64,000 nucleotides of DNA from Ghiorsea bivora (GCF_000744415.1 NZ_JQLW01000001.1:20275-84274), one strand, 5' to 3'; positions 14,435-23,188 are shown, counted from the first letter of the stretch. Notes: a model not told the origin generated them from the letters alone. A program made the numbers and translations.

Positions 14435-15370
14435 TCAAATACGTAAACTTCCCACCAAATCTTGATAGGCTTCCAGCTTATGTTTGGTAAGGTAGTCCGA
14501 CAAAGCATGCAATACTTTGCGACACAATAGCGGGTCATAAAACAACCCTGTACCCAAACCCAAAGCTGAGGCACCAGTGATCGCAAATTCCAAGGCATCT
14601 TTGGGTGTGGTTAAACCACCCTGCCCTAAAATTGGGATATTGTGCTGATCAGCAACCGCGCGCGTTTGATGAATTTTCCAAAGTGCTACAGGTTTAATCG
14701 CAGGCCCTGAAAGACCACCTGAAATATTACCAATCACAGGTGTTCGACTTTCGACATCGACAGCCATACCTACCAATGTGTTAATTACCGATAAACCATC
14801 CGTGCCTGCTTCTATGCAAAGGCGAGCTGTCTCTGCAATATCCGCGTTATTTGGGGATAGCTTGGTAATCAAAGGTTTGGATGTTTGCGCCCGCATCACT
14901 TCCACCACTTTGGCAGCCATACAAGGGTCATTACCAAAATGTACACCACCCTCTTTCACATTGGGACACGAAATATTAATTTCAATTGCCGTCACAGGTG
15001 AATCATCGTACATGGCTGCCACTTCGGCATAATCATCAAGTGTTGAACCGTTGGCATTTGCCCAGAATTGGGTGTCCTCATGCGGCAAATGGGGCAACAC
15101 TTCATCAATCACATAACGTGTACCTGGGTTTTGTAAACCAATCGCATTCAACATGCCCGATGGTGTTTCATACACCCGGTGCGGTGCATTACCCATACGC
15201 GGCTCAACGGTTGTACCTTTAAGAATCACTGCGCCCACATCTTTGTTAGAAAAACCTTCAATACGCGTGTATTCCTCACCAAACCCTACACATCCCGATA
15301 ATAGCACCAATGGTGTTTGTAACTTTAACCCTGCAAATTCAACACTTAAATCAGGTGTAGATACACTCAT
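14435..15370 (-). CDS. pyrD: Dihydroorotate dehydrogenase, class 1B type
   Basis: Oxidises dihydroorotate to orotate in pyrimidine synthesis. 311 aa with KGTT...NAIGLQNPG, the catalytic Cys loop INISCPNVKEGG and C-terminal FMN-binding GQGGLTTPKDALEF and GASALGLGTG segments. The soluble class 1B form normally works with PyrK (FAD/2Fe-2S, NAD+ reduction); pyrK is not in this window. The start overlaps the stop of a possible 36-codon frame by ATGA. Confidence 0.93.
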   Translation of the reverse strand: MSVSTPDLSVEFAGLKLQTPLVLLSGCVGFGEEYTRIEGFSNKDVGAVILKGTTVEPRMGNAPHRVYETPSGMLNAIGLQNPGTRYVIDEVLPHLPHEDTQFWANANGSTLDDYAEVAAMYDDSPVTAIEINISCPNVKEGGVHFGNDPCMAAKVVEVMRAQTSKPLITKLSPNNADIAETARLCIEAGTDGLSVINTLVGMAVDVESRTPVIGNISGGLSGPAIKPVALWKIHQTRAVADQHNIPILGQGGLTTPKDALEFAITGASALGLGTGLFYDPLLCRKVLHALSDYLTKHKLEAYQDLVGSLRI

Positions 15371-15477
15371 CTGTCTACCTCTATCGCTTCATACGCAGAC
15401 ACATGTAAACTTGGGCTTATGTGTTTTGCCATCGTATCAATACACCCATGCATTTGGCCTTTTAAATGATATATCAT
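15367..15477 (-). CDS. Possible 36-aa ORF between coaD and pyrD
   Basis: An ATG frame beginning MIYHLKGQMHGC that fills almost the whole coaD-pyrD gap. Its TGA overlaps the pyrD ATG (ATGA), the same coupling seen in this operon between rsmD and coaD. AAGGA lies about 10 nt upstream inside the coaD end. No family is recognised and there is no signal or membrane segment. It may be a short coupling peptide or chance. Confidence 0.25.
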   Translation of the reverse strand: MIYHLKGQMHGCIDTMAKHISPSLHVSAYEAIEVDR

Positions 15478-15478
15478 G

Positions 15479-15961
15479 TTACTTTTTTCCTTTTTGCGGC
15501 AAATAAACTCGAACAGCAGCTGGCACCAATGCGTTCACATCGCCGCCCATGCTCGAAATTTCGCGAATAAAACTGGATGAAACAAAGGTATATTCTTCAC
15601 GTGCCATCACAAAAACCGATTCAATGTCTGCATCCAACTTACGATTCATTGCAGCCAATTGAAATTCATATTCAAAATCTGATGCGGCGCGTAAACCACG
15701 CAAAATAGCAGTGGCTTGGTGTGTCTGTGCCAAATTGACCAATAAACCATCAAAACTTAAGGTTTGGATACGATTTTCATTGGTAAATGTTGCATTCACC
15801 ATATCCAATCGCGTTTGCACATCAAACATTGGGCTTTTTTTAGGGTTATCTGCAACTGCAATAATCACCTTATCAAAAAGTTTTAACCCACGTTGTACAA
15901 CATCCACATGCCCCATGGTTATCGGGTCAAATGTGCCTGGATAAATAGCTGTTTTCATCAT
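15479..15961 (-). CDS. coaD: Phosphopantetheine adenylyltransferase
   Basis: Adenylates 4'-phosphopantetheine in coenzyme A synthesis. 160 aa, the usual length. It has the nucleotidyltransferase signature YPGTFDPITMGHVDVV (T/HxGH), the LRGLRAASDFEYE substrate segment and the SSSFIREIS motif near the end. The start overlaps the rsmD stop by 4 bp (ATGA), a common gene pair in proteobacteria. Confidence 0.96.
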   Translation of the reverse strand: MMKTAIYPGTFDPITMGHVDVVQRGLKLFDKVIIAVADNPKKSPMFDVQTRLDMVNATFTNENRIQTLSFDGLLVNLAQTHQATAILRGLRAASDFEYEFQLAAMNRKLDADIESVFVMAREEYTFVSSSFIREISSMGGDVNALVPAAVRVYLPQKGKK

Positions 15962-16494
15962 GGTGTTTCGGTATTGGCAGCAAAAAAATACAATGTTGTT
16001 TCACTGTATTTGCGCGTTTGAACGGGAAAAATATCTTGTTTCCATTGCAAACGTGAGCGTGATGATTCTTCAATCACCAAATTTTCATAAGTTATGCCTT
16101 GTTTGGCTAACCATGTGGGTATTTGCGCAGCAAGCCCTGTGTTGTAAGGTGGGTCAGCAAAAATAAAGTCAAAATATTGCCCTGCAGGTAAAGCCTTGGG
16201 CAATGAAGCAGATTGAATACGCCATCCTTCAATACCCCATGATTCTTCAATCACCTTCATGGCTTGGCAGGCAGTCCTATCGGATTCGATACTAAGCACA
16301 CTACTTGCACCACGCGATAAGGCTTCAAGCCCAATCACCCCACTACCTGCAAACAAATCCAATACCGATGCATCATGCAAATCACCAAGAATATTAAACA
16401 ATGCTTCACGCACCCGTGAAGGTGTTGGGCGCAAACCTTCTATATCAGGCACACGCATCGTGCGCCCACGCATATCTCCAGCTGTAATTCGCAC
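15958..16494 (-). CDS. rsmD: 16S rRNA (guanine966-N2)-methyltransferase
   Basis: 178 aa, GTG start (RITAGDMRGR, the family's usual opening). It has the SAM-binding motif VLDLFAGSGVIGLEALSRGA and catalytic DPPY (FADPPYNTG). It methylates G966 of 16S rRNA in the assembled 30S subunit. It is coupled to coaD. Confidence 0.95.
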   Translation of the reverse strand: MRITAGDMRGRTMRVPDIEGLRPTPSRVREALFNILGDLHDASVLDLFAGSGVIGLEALSRGASSVLSIESDRTACQAMKVIEESWGIEGWRIQSASLPKALPAGQYFDFIFADPPYNTGLAAQIPTWLAKQGITYENLVIEESSRSRLQWKQDIFPVQTRKYSETTLYFFAANTETP

Positions 16495-16508
16495 TTTAAA
16501 TTAAGGTG

Positions 16509-17354
16509 TTACCACTTGCGTTCAAACGAGCCAAGATTCTTTTTCAGAATCGCCAAAGCATTATCATCGCCAGGCGATAAATCATCACAGGTAAAACCAA
16601 TATCTACCGCAATGTTTTGCTCTGTTTCAGGCCAAACCAAAGATAAGTCCCACTCTTGATTTAAACGCTCAGCCCAAGTTTTCGCTTTTTCAGCCTTCAC
16701 ATTGGGCAACAAAGCAGCAAACCGACCTTGCCCCATATCTGCGACCACATCATAAGAACGTGTTTTCTCACGAATTAAGCTACCCGCTTCTCTTGCCGCA
16801 CTTTCAGCAAACCAATCGGCATGACCGCGCACCAGAGATACATAGTTGCCAATGCCAATCACCACCAAACTCAATGGCTGCTGAGCTGCACGACAGCGAT
16901 CAACCTCTTGATTAAACCGCTGATAAAAATACTGCTCTGTTTCAAGGTCTGTAACAGGGTTGCGGTAAAAATATTGCTCCAACCGCTCGCTGCGCATCAA
17001 TGCTGTATTCACCCGAGCAATCAGCTGCATAGGAGTCACGGGTTTCACCAAATAGTCATCTACACCCAAGGTTAACCCTTTAACTTGATCATCAATTTCA
17101 TCCAACACAGAAAGAAAGACAAATGGTGTCAGGTTAAAACTTTTGTCCGCTCGAATTTCTCTGTATAATCCCCAACCATCCAAATTAGGCATCATAATAT
17201 CGGTTAAAATCAAATCTACATGACGGCTACGCAAAATATTTAAGGCATCTTCACCATCTTCAGCTTCCAAGACACGAAAACCACCTTGTTGTAAAAAGTG
17301 GCTGGTTACATCACGACTGGTATTGGAATCTTCAACCACTAATACTGTCTTCAT
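16509..17354 (-). CDS. Response regulator with degenerate GGDEF output domain
   Basis: 281 aa. Receiver domain residues 1-120 with acidic pocket (VVEDS), phospho-acceptor Asp52 (LTDIMMP) and Lys104 (LVKPVTP). Residues 125-275 follow the GGDEF fold (DLETEQYFYQRFNQEV..., DVVADMGQGRFAALLP), but the signature GGDEF is GQGRF at 208-212. Diguanylate cyclase activity is therefore not expected. It may act by protein contact or c-di-GMP/nucleotide sensing. No histidine kinase is adjacent. It is 36 bp downstream of the M16 protease pair. Confidence 0.85.
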   Translation of the reverse strand: MKTVLVVEDSNTSRDVTSHFLQQGGFRVLEAEDGEDALNILRSRHVDLILTDIMMPNLDGWGLYREIRADKSFNLTPFVFLSVLDEIDDQVKGLTLGVDDYLVKPVTPMQLIARVNTALMRSERLEQYFYRNPVTDLETEQYFYQRFNQEVDRCRAAQQPLSLVVIGIGNYVSLVRGHADWFAESAAREAGSLIREKTRSYDVVADMGQGRFAALLPNVKAEKAKTWAERLNQEWDLSLVWPETEQNIAVDIGFTCDDLSPGDDNALAILKKNLGSFERKW

Positions 17355-17390
17355 TTTTCCCTCACCTTGCCCATGACATCACTTGTTTTG

Positions 17391-18695
17391 CTATTGTACC
17401 CCATCAGGGCCAACCAAAACACGCTTCCAATCTTTGGGCTGTAAATATTGTTTTGCCACCCGTTTAACATCTGCAAGTGTGACTGAACTCACGCTTTTCG
17501 TCCAGTTTTGCAAATAATTCAAAGGGCGTTTATATACCCCCATCATGGCCAACAGACCTGCCCGCTCCCGATTAGAATCCATACGCTGTGCAAAGCTACC
17601 CATCAGATTTCGCTTGCTTTTATTCAAGTCTGTTTGACTAATATGCCCATCAGCTAAATCTTTCAACACATCTCGCAACACCGCCTCTGCTTCAGCAGCT
17701 TGGTTTGCCTTGGTTAACAAACGTATGGTGTACGCACCATTGGTCTCTAACGGTTGAAAGAATGAATATACACCATACACAAGCCCACGTTTTTCACGAA
17801 TCTCCTCCATCAACCGAGAGCCAAACCCACCGCCGCCCAACATATGGTTTAACACCAACAAAGCCTTGTAATCACGATGATGACGCGATGGGCCAAGCCG
17901 CACCCACTCAACCAAAGCTTGATGTTTATCTAATGTTACAAACGCTGATTGTTGCGCACTGGGTTGGGGTGACTTGATATCAGAGAAAACATGCACAGGT
18001 TTACCTTGCCAAACATTTAAATACGGTTTTAGAGCCGCAACCAACGCATCCATCGTAATGTCACCACTGACTGCCAACACCGCACCGTTCGGTTTCACTT
18101 GTTGCTGGTACACCTGCTGTAAGTCTTTCAAATGGATACGCTTCAACGACTGCACATCACCCGACACAGCATGTCCATAAGGGTGGTTGGGAAACAATAG
18201 TTTATTCACTTCTTCAGCCGCATAAGTTGTGGCCTCTTCTCTTGCTTTGGTGACTGCTGAAATAGCATTTTGCTGTAAAAATTCAAATCTTTGCTGATTC
18301 CAACCCGGCTGCAATACCGCTTCTGACAACGCCTGCACACCTTCATCCAAAGCCTCGCGCAAAACCGTGAGCGAAAAAGACATGGTATCTTTATCCACGC
18401 CACTAGCCAAACGAATCGCTGCATCATCCAACTTGGCTGCCCATGCTTGATCATCATGTTTTTGTGTATGGTCAGTAAGCATGGCTGACAATAGTGCTGC
18501 TGAACCCGCCTTACCTTTCGCATCAAAACGGCTGCCCGCTGGCACGACCAATTTCATCGCCACCATGGGCACATTGTGTGCTTCTATCAATAAAATATTT
18601 AACCCATTATCCAGTATTTTTTGTTGTACCACAGGTGCTGCAACGGCTTGACTGCTCACCAATAAACCTAAACAAAACATCCAAACTTTCATCAT
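17391..18695 (-). CDS. M16-family peptidase homologue lacking the zinc motif
   Basis: 434 aa, signal peptide residues 1-19 (AVA-A). M16 fold with the two-lobe arrangement (GGGGFGSRLMEEIREKRGLVYGVYS in the second half). At the place of the inverted zinc motif HxxEH it reads AALLSAMLTDHTQ, so it should be catalytically inactive. Such subunits pair with an active M16 partner, which is encoded immediately upstream (stop and start share one base). Likely a periplasmic heterodimer. Confidence 0.88.
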   Translation of the reverse strand: MMKVWMFCLGLLVSSQAVAAPVVQQKILDNGLNILLIEAHNVPMVAMKLVVPAGSRFDAKGKAGSAALLSAMLTDHTQKHDDQAWAAKLDDAAIRLASGVDKDTMSFSLTVLREALDEGVQALSEAVLQPGWNQQRFEFLQQNAISAVTKAREEATTYAAEEVNKLLFPNHPYGHAVSGDVQSLKRIHLKDLQQVYQQQVKPNGAVLAVSGDITMDALVAALKPYLNVWQGKPVHVFSDIKSPQPSAQQSAFVTLDKHQALVEWVRLGPSRHHRDYKALLVLNHMLGGGGFGSRLMEEIREKRGLVYGVYSFFQPLETNGAYTIRLLTKANQAAEAEAVLRDVLKDLADGHISQTDLNKSKRNLMGSFAQRMDSNRERAGLLAMMGVYKRPLNYLQNWTKSVSSVTLADVKRVAKQYLQPKDWKRVLVGPDGVQ

Positions 18696-20029
18696 TATGC
18701 CCCCTTTCTTGCTACGTTATGTTTCGGTTGCAATATACCCGTGGTGGCACGATTGGGTTTCAACCAACGTGCAATAACATCACGCACATCTTCAGGTTTG
18801 ACGGCACGAATCAAATCCAACCATTTATCTTGTTGTGCCGCACCAATGCCTACTGTTTCTAAAATACCAATATGCTTAGCGCGTAGGTATAAAGAGTCTT
18901 GTGCAAACACTGCATTGGCAATCAAGCTACGTTTGGCTGCTGCAAAACGACGTGCATTCGGTAAATGTTTGCCCATATCACTAATCAGTGCCCAGAAGTT
19001 GGTTTCAAACGTCGCCACGTTTTGCCCAATACCAAGCGCACCATAGGCATACCATAAATCCAGCCCCATTGTAAATGGGTCATAACCTGCTCCCACCCCT
19101 GCCGCAGAACGCTGCTCATTAACCAACACCTGATGTAATACTGCTGATTTTCCACCAGCCAAAATCTCTGTCGCCAAAGCTAAAGCTGCCGCTTCTTTAT
19201 CATTCTGACCGGGCACCCAAGAAGGCACGGGCAACGTGAAAGCAACCATAGGTAATTGAGCTGGAAGCTCTACAATCACCCGTTTTGCACCCAAAGGCTC
19301 TGGCTCCGTGGGATTGAACCTTGGTTCAACAGCTCTTTTTTTCATCTTGCCAAAGGTTTTACCCACAACCTTTTTAACCTGCTTAAAGTCCACATCACCC
19401 ACCACCACAACTGTCACATTGGCTGATACATAATGTTTATTGTAAAAGGCTCTTACATCATCAATGGTTAATGCTTGTAAATCCTGCATCCAACCAATCA
19501 CAGGGTTGCGATATGGGTGTAAACGCAGCGATGCAGCGGATAACTCTTCAAACATACGCGAATTAGCATCATCTTCAGTGCGCATCCTGCGTTCTTCCAT
19601 AATCACTTTAATTTCGCTCTGAAAATCTTTGTCCCTCAGTTTAAGATTAGCGAAACGTTCGGCTTCCATCTTTAAAACACGGTTAACTTCGGCTGCAGGC
19701 ACAGTCTCAAAATACGCCGTATAATCCGTGGATGTAAAGGCATTATCATTGCCGCCCATGGCTGAGATGATTTTAGAGTATTCACCTGCCGCCAATTTTT
19801 TAGAACCTTTAAACATCATATGTTCAAACACATGTGCCAGCCCCGTTTTACCTGGCACCTCATCACGCCCACCCACTTTAAGCCAAACCTGCACCATGGC
19901 CACTGGTGCAGAATGGTCCTCTTCTACAATAAGTTTGACACCATTGTTAAAACTTGCCTGTTGTAATTCCGCCTGTGCAGTTGTCGCAAAACTCAGAAAA
20001 AATACAGTGATCCATAATAATTTTCGCAT
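18695..20029 (-). CDS. M16-family zinc peptidase, active subunit
   Basis: 444 aa; the ATG at 20029 is chosen because GGAG lies 9 nt upstream. Signal peptide to about residue 20 (TAQA-E). Inverted zinc motif HVFEH in GLAHVFEHMMFKG with downstream Glu (EAERFANLKL), as in pitrilysin/processing-peptidase relatives. It forms a pair with the inactive homologue that follows. Probably degrades peptides in the periplasm; the substrate is unknown. Confidence 0.9.
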   Translation of the reverse strand: MRKLLWITVFFLSFATTAQAELQQASFNNGVKLIVEEDHSAPVAMVQVWLKVGGRDEVPGKTGLAHVFEHMMFKGSKKLAAGEYSKIISAMGGNDNAFTSTDYTAYFETVPAAEVNRVLKMEAERFANLKLRDKDFQSEIKVIMEERRMRTEDDANSRMFEELSAASLRLHPYRNPVIGWMQDLQALTIDDVRAFYNKHYVSANVTVVVVGDVDFKQVKKVVGKTFGKMKKRAVEPRFNPTEPEPLGAKRVIVELPAQLPMVAFTLPVPSWVPGQNDKEAAALALATEILAGGKSAVLHQVLVNEQRSAAGVGAGYDPFTMGLDLWYAYGALGIGQNVATFETNFWALISDMGKHLPNARRFAAAKRSLIANAVFAQDSLYLRAKHIGILETVGIGAAQQDKWLDLIRAVKPEDVRDVIARWLKPNRATTGILQPKHNVARKGA

Positions 20030-20122
20030 CAACAATAACTCCAGCCTTAAAATTTGAATCTGAAAGCTAACCTATGCTTTCATGAAGGTTAAGCATTCTG
20101 AAAAAACAGCGATGAATAGAAG

Positions 20123-20410
20123 ATGAAGAAAATTCGTGAACAGCAAGCCGCCGTCGCCATTGGTTATGATACCCAAACCCATGCTGCACCAAAAGTGTTA
20201 GCCTCAGGTTATGGTGAGGTTGCCAAAGCAATCCTCAATTTAGCCAAAGAAAATAACATACATATTCATAATGACACCCAGCTTGCACAACTCTTAGCAC
20301 AAGTGCCTGTTGGACAAGAAATCCCCGAAGAAGCATACCAACTGGTTGCTGAGCTCCTTGCCTTTCTCTACAACATGGATCAAAAAATGGGCAAACCTAC
20401 GCCACCATAG
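20123..20410 (+). CDS. Stand-alone FlhB cytoplasmic-domain-like protein
   Basis: 95 aa matching the C-terminal part of FlhB/YscU export-switch proteins after their autocleavage site (AVAIGYDTQTHAAPKVLASGYGEVAKAILNLAKENNIHIH, then IPEEAYQLVAELLAFLY). The NPTH cleavage motif and membrane part are absent. Free-standing copies exist in many flagellated bacteria and may modulate flagellar export. It is divergent from the protease pair. No flagellar genes are in this window. Confidence 0.85.
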   Translation: MKKIREQQAAVAIGYDTQTHAAPKVLASGYGEVAKAILNLAKENNIHIHNDTQLAQLLAQVPVGQEIPEEAYQLVAELLAFLYNMDQKMGKPTPP

Positions 20411-20497
20411 CAGGTTGGTTATATCACCCACTTCAGTGATTCAGCAGCTATAAACCACTTATACGCCAGAAACATTGCGCACTAAACTACCCCTCAT

Positions 20498-20875
20498 TTA
20501 GCAGTTGTTTTGTATTTGGATTAACTCAACCGCGTTACCATCAAAATCATAAAAGAAAATTGCCTCACGACCTGACTTACTTTGCGTATAGACTATATCA
20601 TTGTGTTCAAGTTTCATTTTAATGGCTTCAAGATTGGAAACAGACAAGGCAAAGTGACGATAACGTCCACCATGTTTAGGTTTTATACTTGCTGAATCTG
20701 GATTATCCAACAGCATAATATGCAGCTGCTGCCCACCACCCAAACTATAAAACAACCCAGCAAAATTGAGGTCTGGGCGAATATCTTGTTCTAAACCCAA
20801 TATATCGCCATACACTAACTTCGCCTTAAGCAAGTCGGAAACGATGATAGCCACATGATGAAAAGCAGTGCTCAT
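20498..20875 (-). CDS. VOC/glyoxalase-fold protein
   Basis: 125 aa with two beta-alpha-beta-beta-beta repeats (FHHVAIIVSDLLKAKLVYGDILGL and RHFALSVSNLEAIKMKLEHN). Metal-ligand positions include His6/His7, His74-type and Glu in GNAVELIQI. The substrate cannot be inferred. It overlaps the end of def by 4 bp (ATGA), so it is co-translated with it. Confidence 0.82.
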   Translation of the reverse strand: MSTAFHHVAIIVSDLLKAKLVYGDILGLEQDIRPDLNFAGLFYSLGGGQQLHIMLLDNPDSASIKPKHGGRYRHFALSVSNLEAIKMKLEHNDIVYTQSKSGREAIFFYDFDGNAVELIQIQNNC

Positions 20876-21363
20876 ACATCCATCCTACGAATCAAGTCTT
20901 TGGTCGACACCACTTTATCGATAAAAAGAATACCGTCCAGATGGTCGATTTCATGTTGAATCACCCGCGCTTCAAAAGCTTTGGTAGACAGTTCATGTAC
21001 TTGCCCATCTAAACCCTGATAGCGCACAGTAATCCGCCTCGCCCGTGGTACAGTACCCACCCATTCAGGCACAGACAAACAGCCTTCACGCCCCAAGGCT
21101 TCGCCATCGTGTTCAATGATTTCAGGGTTCACCATAATTAAACGACCATGGTTTTTATTTTTATGTAAACCCAAGGAGCAATCCACAATAATAATACGCT
21201 GCAACACCCCCAACTGTGGAGCCGCAATACCTACACCGCCAGCACCCGCCAACATCGCCGCTTCCAAGCGCCTCACAACATCATGCAGCTTGGCATCAAA
21301 CTGGGTAACAGGTAATGATTTTTTCCGCAACCGTTCATCAGGCAAAGTAAGCAATTCATACAT
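20872..21363 (-). CDS. def: Peptide deformylase
   Basis: Removes the N-formyl group from nascent proteins. 163 aa with all three motifs: GVGIAAPQ, EGCLSV (metal Cys) and QHEIDHLDG (HExxH). Unusually, fmt is not adjacent; its neighbours are a VOC protein and a GcvR-like gene. Confidence 0.96.
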   Translation of the reverse strand: MYELLTLPDERLRKKSLPVTQFDAKLHDVVRRLEAAMLAGAGGVGIAAPQLGVLQRIIIVDCSLGLHKNKNHGRLIMVNPEIIEHDGEALGREGCLSVPEWVGTVPRARRITVRYQGLDGQVHELSTKAFEARVIQHEIDHLDGILFIDKVVSTKDLIRRMDV

Positions 21364-21372
21364 GGGTAAAGT

Positions 21373-21897
21373 TTACATCACCCCATCATCAAGCGAATGC
21401 ACCTCAATGGATACACCAAGCTTATCTGCAACCACTTTAAGCTTATCAGATAAACCTTGCAGATGCTCACCCACAACCACTTCCAACGCCATCATATACA
21501 CCCCACTACGCTCACGCGTGGATACATCGGCAATGGACACATCCATATTCGCCAACGCATCAGTCACTGCAAACACAATACCCGACTGGTCTGCACCACT
21601 GACCGTAATCACGCAATCAGGCTCTTGCGGAATCAAGCTTGCTTCATCATCGCTCAACACTTGTGATTGCACGCTTAAACCTGTGCGTTGCTCTAATGCT
21701 GCGAGCGAAGCTTTTAGGGCTGTAACATCACCACCTGCTGCCAATTCCACAATCAACATCATGGTAAACCGCCCACGCAGCACCGCCATGGATGAATCTT
21801 CAATATTTGCTTGCGCATGAAGCAGCACTTCACTCACATCTCGTACAATACCTGCTCTGTCTTTTCCTGAAATGGATAATAAAATAGACTGTTTCAT
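21373..21897 (-). CDS. GcvR-like double-ACT-domain protein
   Basis: 174 aa from the ATG at 21897 (GAGG 7 nt upstream). Two ACT domains: residues 3-80 (LLSISGKDRAGIVRDVSEVLLHAQANIEDSSMA) and about 92-170 (ITVSGADQSGIVFAVTDALANMDVSIADVSTR). This is the architecture of the glycine-cleavage repressor GcvR and related amino-acid sensors. The ligand and target are not shown. It lies 19 bp after the sugar-transferase gene and before def. Confidence 0.8.
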   Translation of the reverse strand: MKQSILLSISGKDRAGIVRDVSEVLLHAQANIEDSSMAVLRGRFTMMLIVELAAGGDVTALKASLAALEQRTGLSVQSQVLSDDEASLIPQEPDCVITVSGADQSGIVFAVTDALANMDVSIADVSTRERSGVYMMALEVVVGEHLQGLSDKLKVVADKLGVSIEVHSLDDGVM

Positions 21898-21916
21898 GTT
21901 TGCACCTCGTTTACTT

Positions 21917-22477
21917 TTAGTGGGAAACCCCATCCTTACGCATCACTTTGATAAAGGTTAACCACAAAATATAAATATCAAAGAAAAATGATTGTTTATC
22001 ACTGTATTCCACATCCAAATCTACCTTCTGCGGAATCGGAAGCTCATCGCGCCCGTTGACCTGCGCCCAACCAGTCAAACCTGGCACAAGCTGATGCACA
22101 CCCTTTTCTGTGCGTAGGGAAACCAAGTCATCTTGATTAAACAAAGCAGGGCGCGGCCCCACAAAACTCATGTCCCCTTTCAAAATACACCACAGTTGCG
22201 GCAACTCATCCAAACTTGATTTCCGCAAGAAATCACCAATCGGTGTAAGCACACTTTTAGGGTCTTGCAGCAAATGTGTCGCAACAGCTGGTGTATCCAC
22301 CTTCATACTACGAAACTTGGGCATCTTAAATATTCGGTTATCTTTGCCTACCCTGTCCGACCAATACAGCGCAGGCCCTTTGGATGTTAAACGCACAGCC
22401 ATTGCCACCAAAATAATCGGCACAAGCAAAATTGCCGATGCAATCAAAGCGAGAGTGAAATCAAATAGTCTTTTCAT
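21917..22477 (-). CDS. Monotopic sugar-phosphate (phosphoglycosyl) transferase that starts repeat-unit assembly
   Basis: 186 aa, the minimal PglC/WcaJ-catalytic-domain size. One N-terminal re-entrant membrane helix (DFTLALIASAILLVPIILVAMAVRL), then KFRSMKVD, the Asp-Glu catalytic dyad in RKSSLDELPQLW, MSFVGPRP, and PGLTGWAQVNGRD. Such enzymes transfer a sugar phosphate (often a 2-acetamido-6-deoxy sugar) to undecaprenyl phosphate. It lies at the 3' end of the polysaccharide locus, separated from it by mazEF. Confidence 0.93.
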   Translation of the reverse strand: MKRLFDFTLALIASAILLVPIILVAMAVRLTSKGPALYWSDRVGKDNRIFKMPKFRSMKVDTPAVATHLLQDPKSVLTPIGDFLRKSSLDELPQLWCILKGDMSFVGPRPALFNQDDLVSLRTEKGVHQLVPGLTGWAQVNGRDELPIPQKVDLDVEYSDKQSFFFDIYILWLTFIKVMRKDGVSH

Positions 22478-22500
22478 GCGACTCCCCCCCTCCCATGAGC

Positions 22501-22872
22501 TTATTCATTTAGCATCATAATTTGATTTAACCGTTCACAAACCACGCGAAAAAGAGATTGCTCCAACATGCCTAAAGGATGGGGCTTCGCTCGTCTTGCA
22601 CGCCAATCAAATGATTTGGGTTGATGACAAAGCACATAGCCAACTTTATTTGCCTTAGCTTTTCCCACTGCTACGGCAAAGGGGTTATCCGCATTGTATG
22701 CTGCGCTTGTCATCGGCAAACCAATGACCAAAGATGTTTTATCATTAAAATTTTGTGGGCTTAGCACTAAAAATGGATGCATATCCCTCATTTCACGACC
22801 AGCCTGTGGGTTACAGTCCATCCAAATCACTTCTTTTCTTGATGGTATCCAATGCTTAGCTGGCTTCACCAC
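22501..22872 (-). CDS. mazF: MazF/PemK-type endoribonuclease toxin
   Basis: 123 aa, GTG start, overlapping the antitoxin stop by 7 bp. It shows the MazF/ChpB core: WIPSRKEVIWMDCNPQAGREM, HPFLVLSPQNFN, VIGLPMTSAA, GYVLCHQPKSFDWRARRAK. Chromosomal MazF cuts single-stranded RNA at short sequence motifs. It is 23 bp upstream of the sugar-transferase gene, so its transcript may run into it. Confidence 0.9.
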   Translation of the reverse strand: MVKPAKHWIPSRKEVIWMDCNPQAGREMRDMHPFLVLSPQNFNDKTSLVIGLPMTSAAYNADNPFAVAVGKAKANKVGYVLCHQPKSFDWRARRAKPHPLGMLEQSLFRVVCERLNQIMMLNE

Positions 22873-23120
22873 TTCTCAGCACCCAAATGTTCTTCAACAC
22901 TCATCACTTCGCCACCATGCCTAGCTCGGTCAAACTTTTCTAACCGCTGCTCCAGCGTTAAAGAGGCTTGTTCAACAGGCGTGATAATAACCTTATCGTC
23001 GATAACCGACACTTTAACTTTTTGGTCATTATGCAAATGTGCTTCACGGGCAATCACTGCAGGCAAACGAACACCCAAACTGTTTCCCCACTTTTTAATA
23101 TCTAGCATGACTTCTTTCAT
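22866..23120 (-). CDS. mazE: MazE/AbrB-type antitoxin
   Basis: 84 aa from the ATG at 23120, which has TAGGAG 8 nt upstream. The AbrB/SpoVT swapped-hairpin DNA-binding domain is at residues 1-48 (DIKKWGNSLGVRLPAVIARE, then VKVSVIDDKVIITPV). An acidic C-terminal tail should wrap the toxin. It binds its own promoter in characterised systems; two GTTTAAAC palindromes just upstream are the likely operator. Confidence 0.9.
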   Translation of the reverse strand: MKEVMLDIKKWGNSLGVRLPAVIAREAHLHNDQKVKVSVIDDKVIITPVEQASLTLEQRLEKFDRARHGGEVMSVEEHLGAEKW

Positions 23121-23142
23121 AAGCTGACTCCTAAGCACGCAC

Positions 23143-23182
23143 GTTTAAACATAAGTTTAAACATAGAGGCAGGGTTATGCAA
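23143..23182 (-). promoter_or_regulatory. mazEF promoter with two GTTTAAAC operator palindromes
   Basis: Read on minus: -35 TTGCAT (23182-23177), 17-nt spacer, -10 TAAACT (23159-23154). The palindrome GTTTAAAC occurs at 23143-23150 and 23155-23162 (12 bp apart, about one helical turn). The second copy overlaps the -10 box, as expected for an autorepressing MazE-MazF complex. Confidence 0.6.
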
Positions 23183-23188
23183 GGATTT

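Noticed and set aside
14433..14598. Upstream extension of the nuclease gene
   Set aside because: Lies wholly inside pyrD and would hide the signal peptide; the GTG at 14433 is the natural start.
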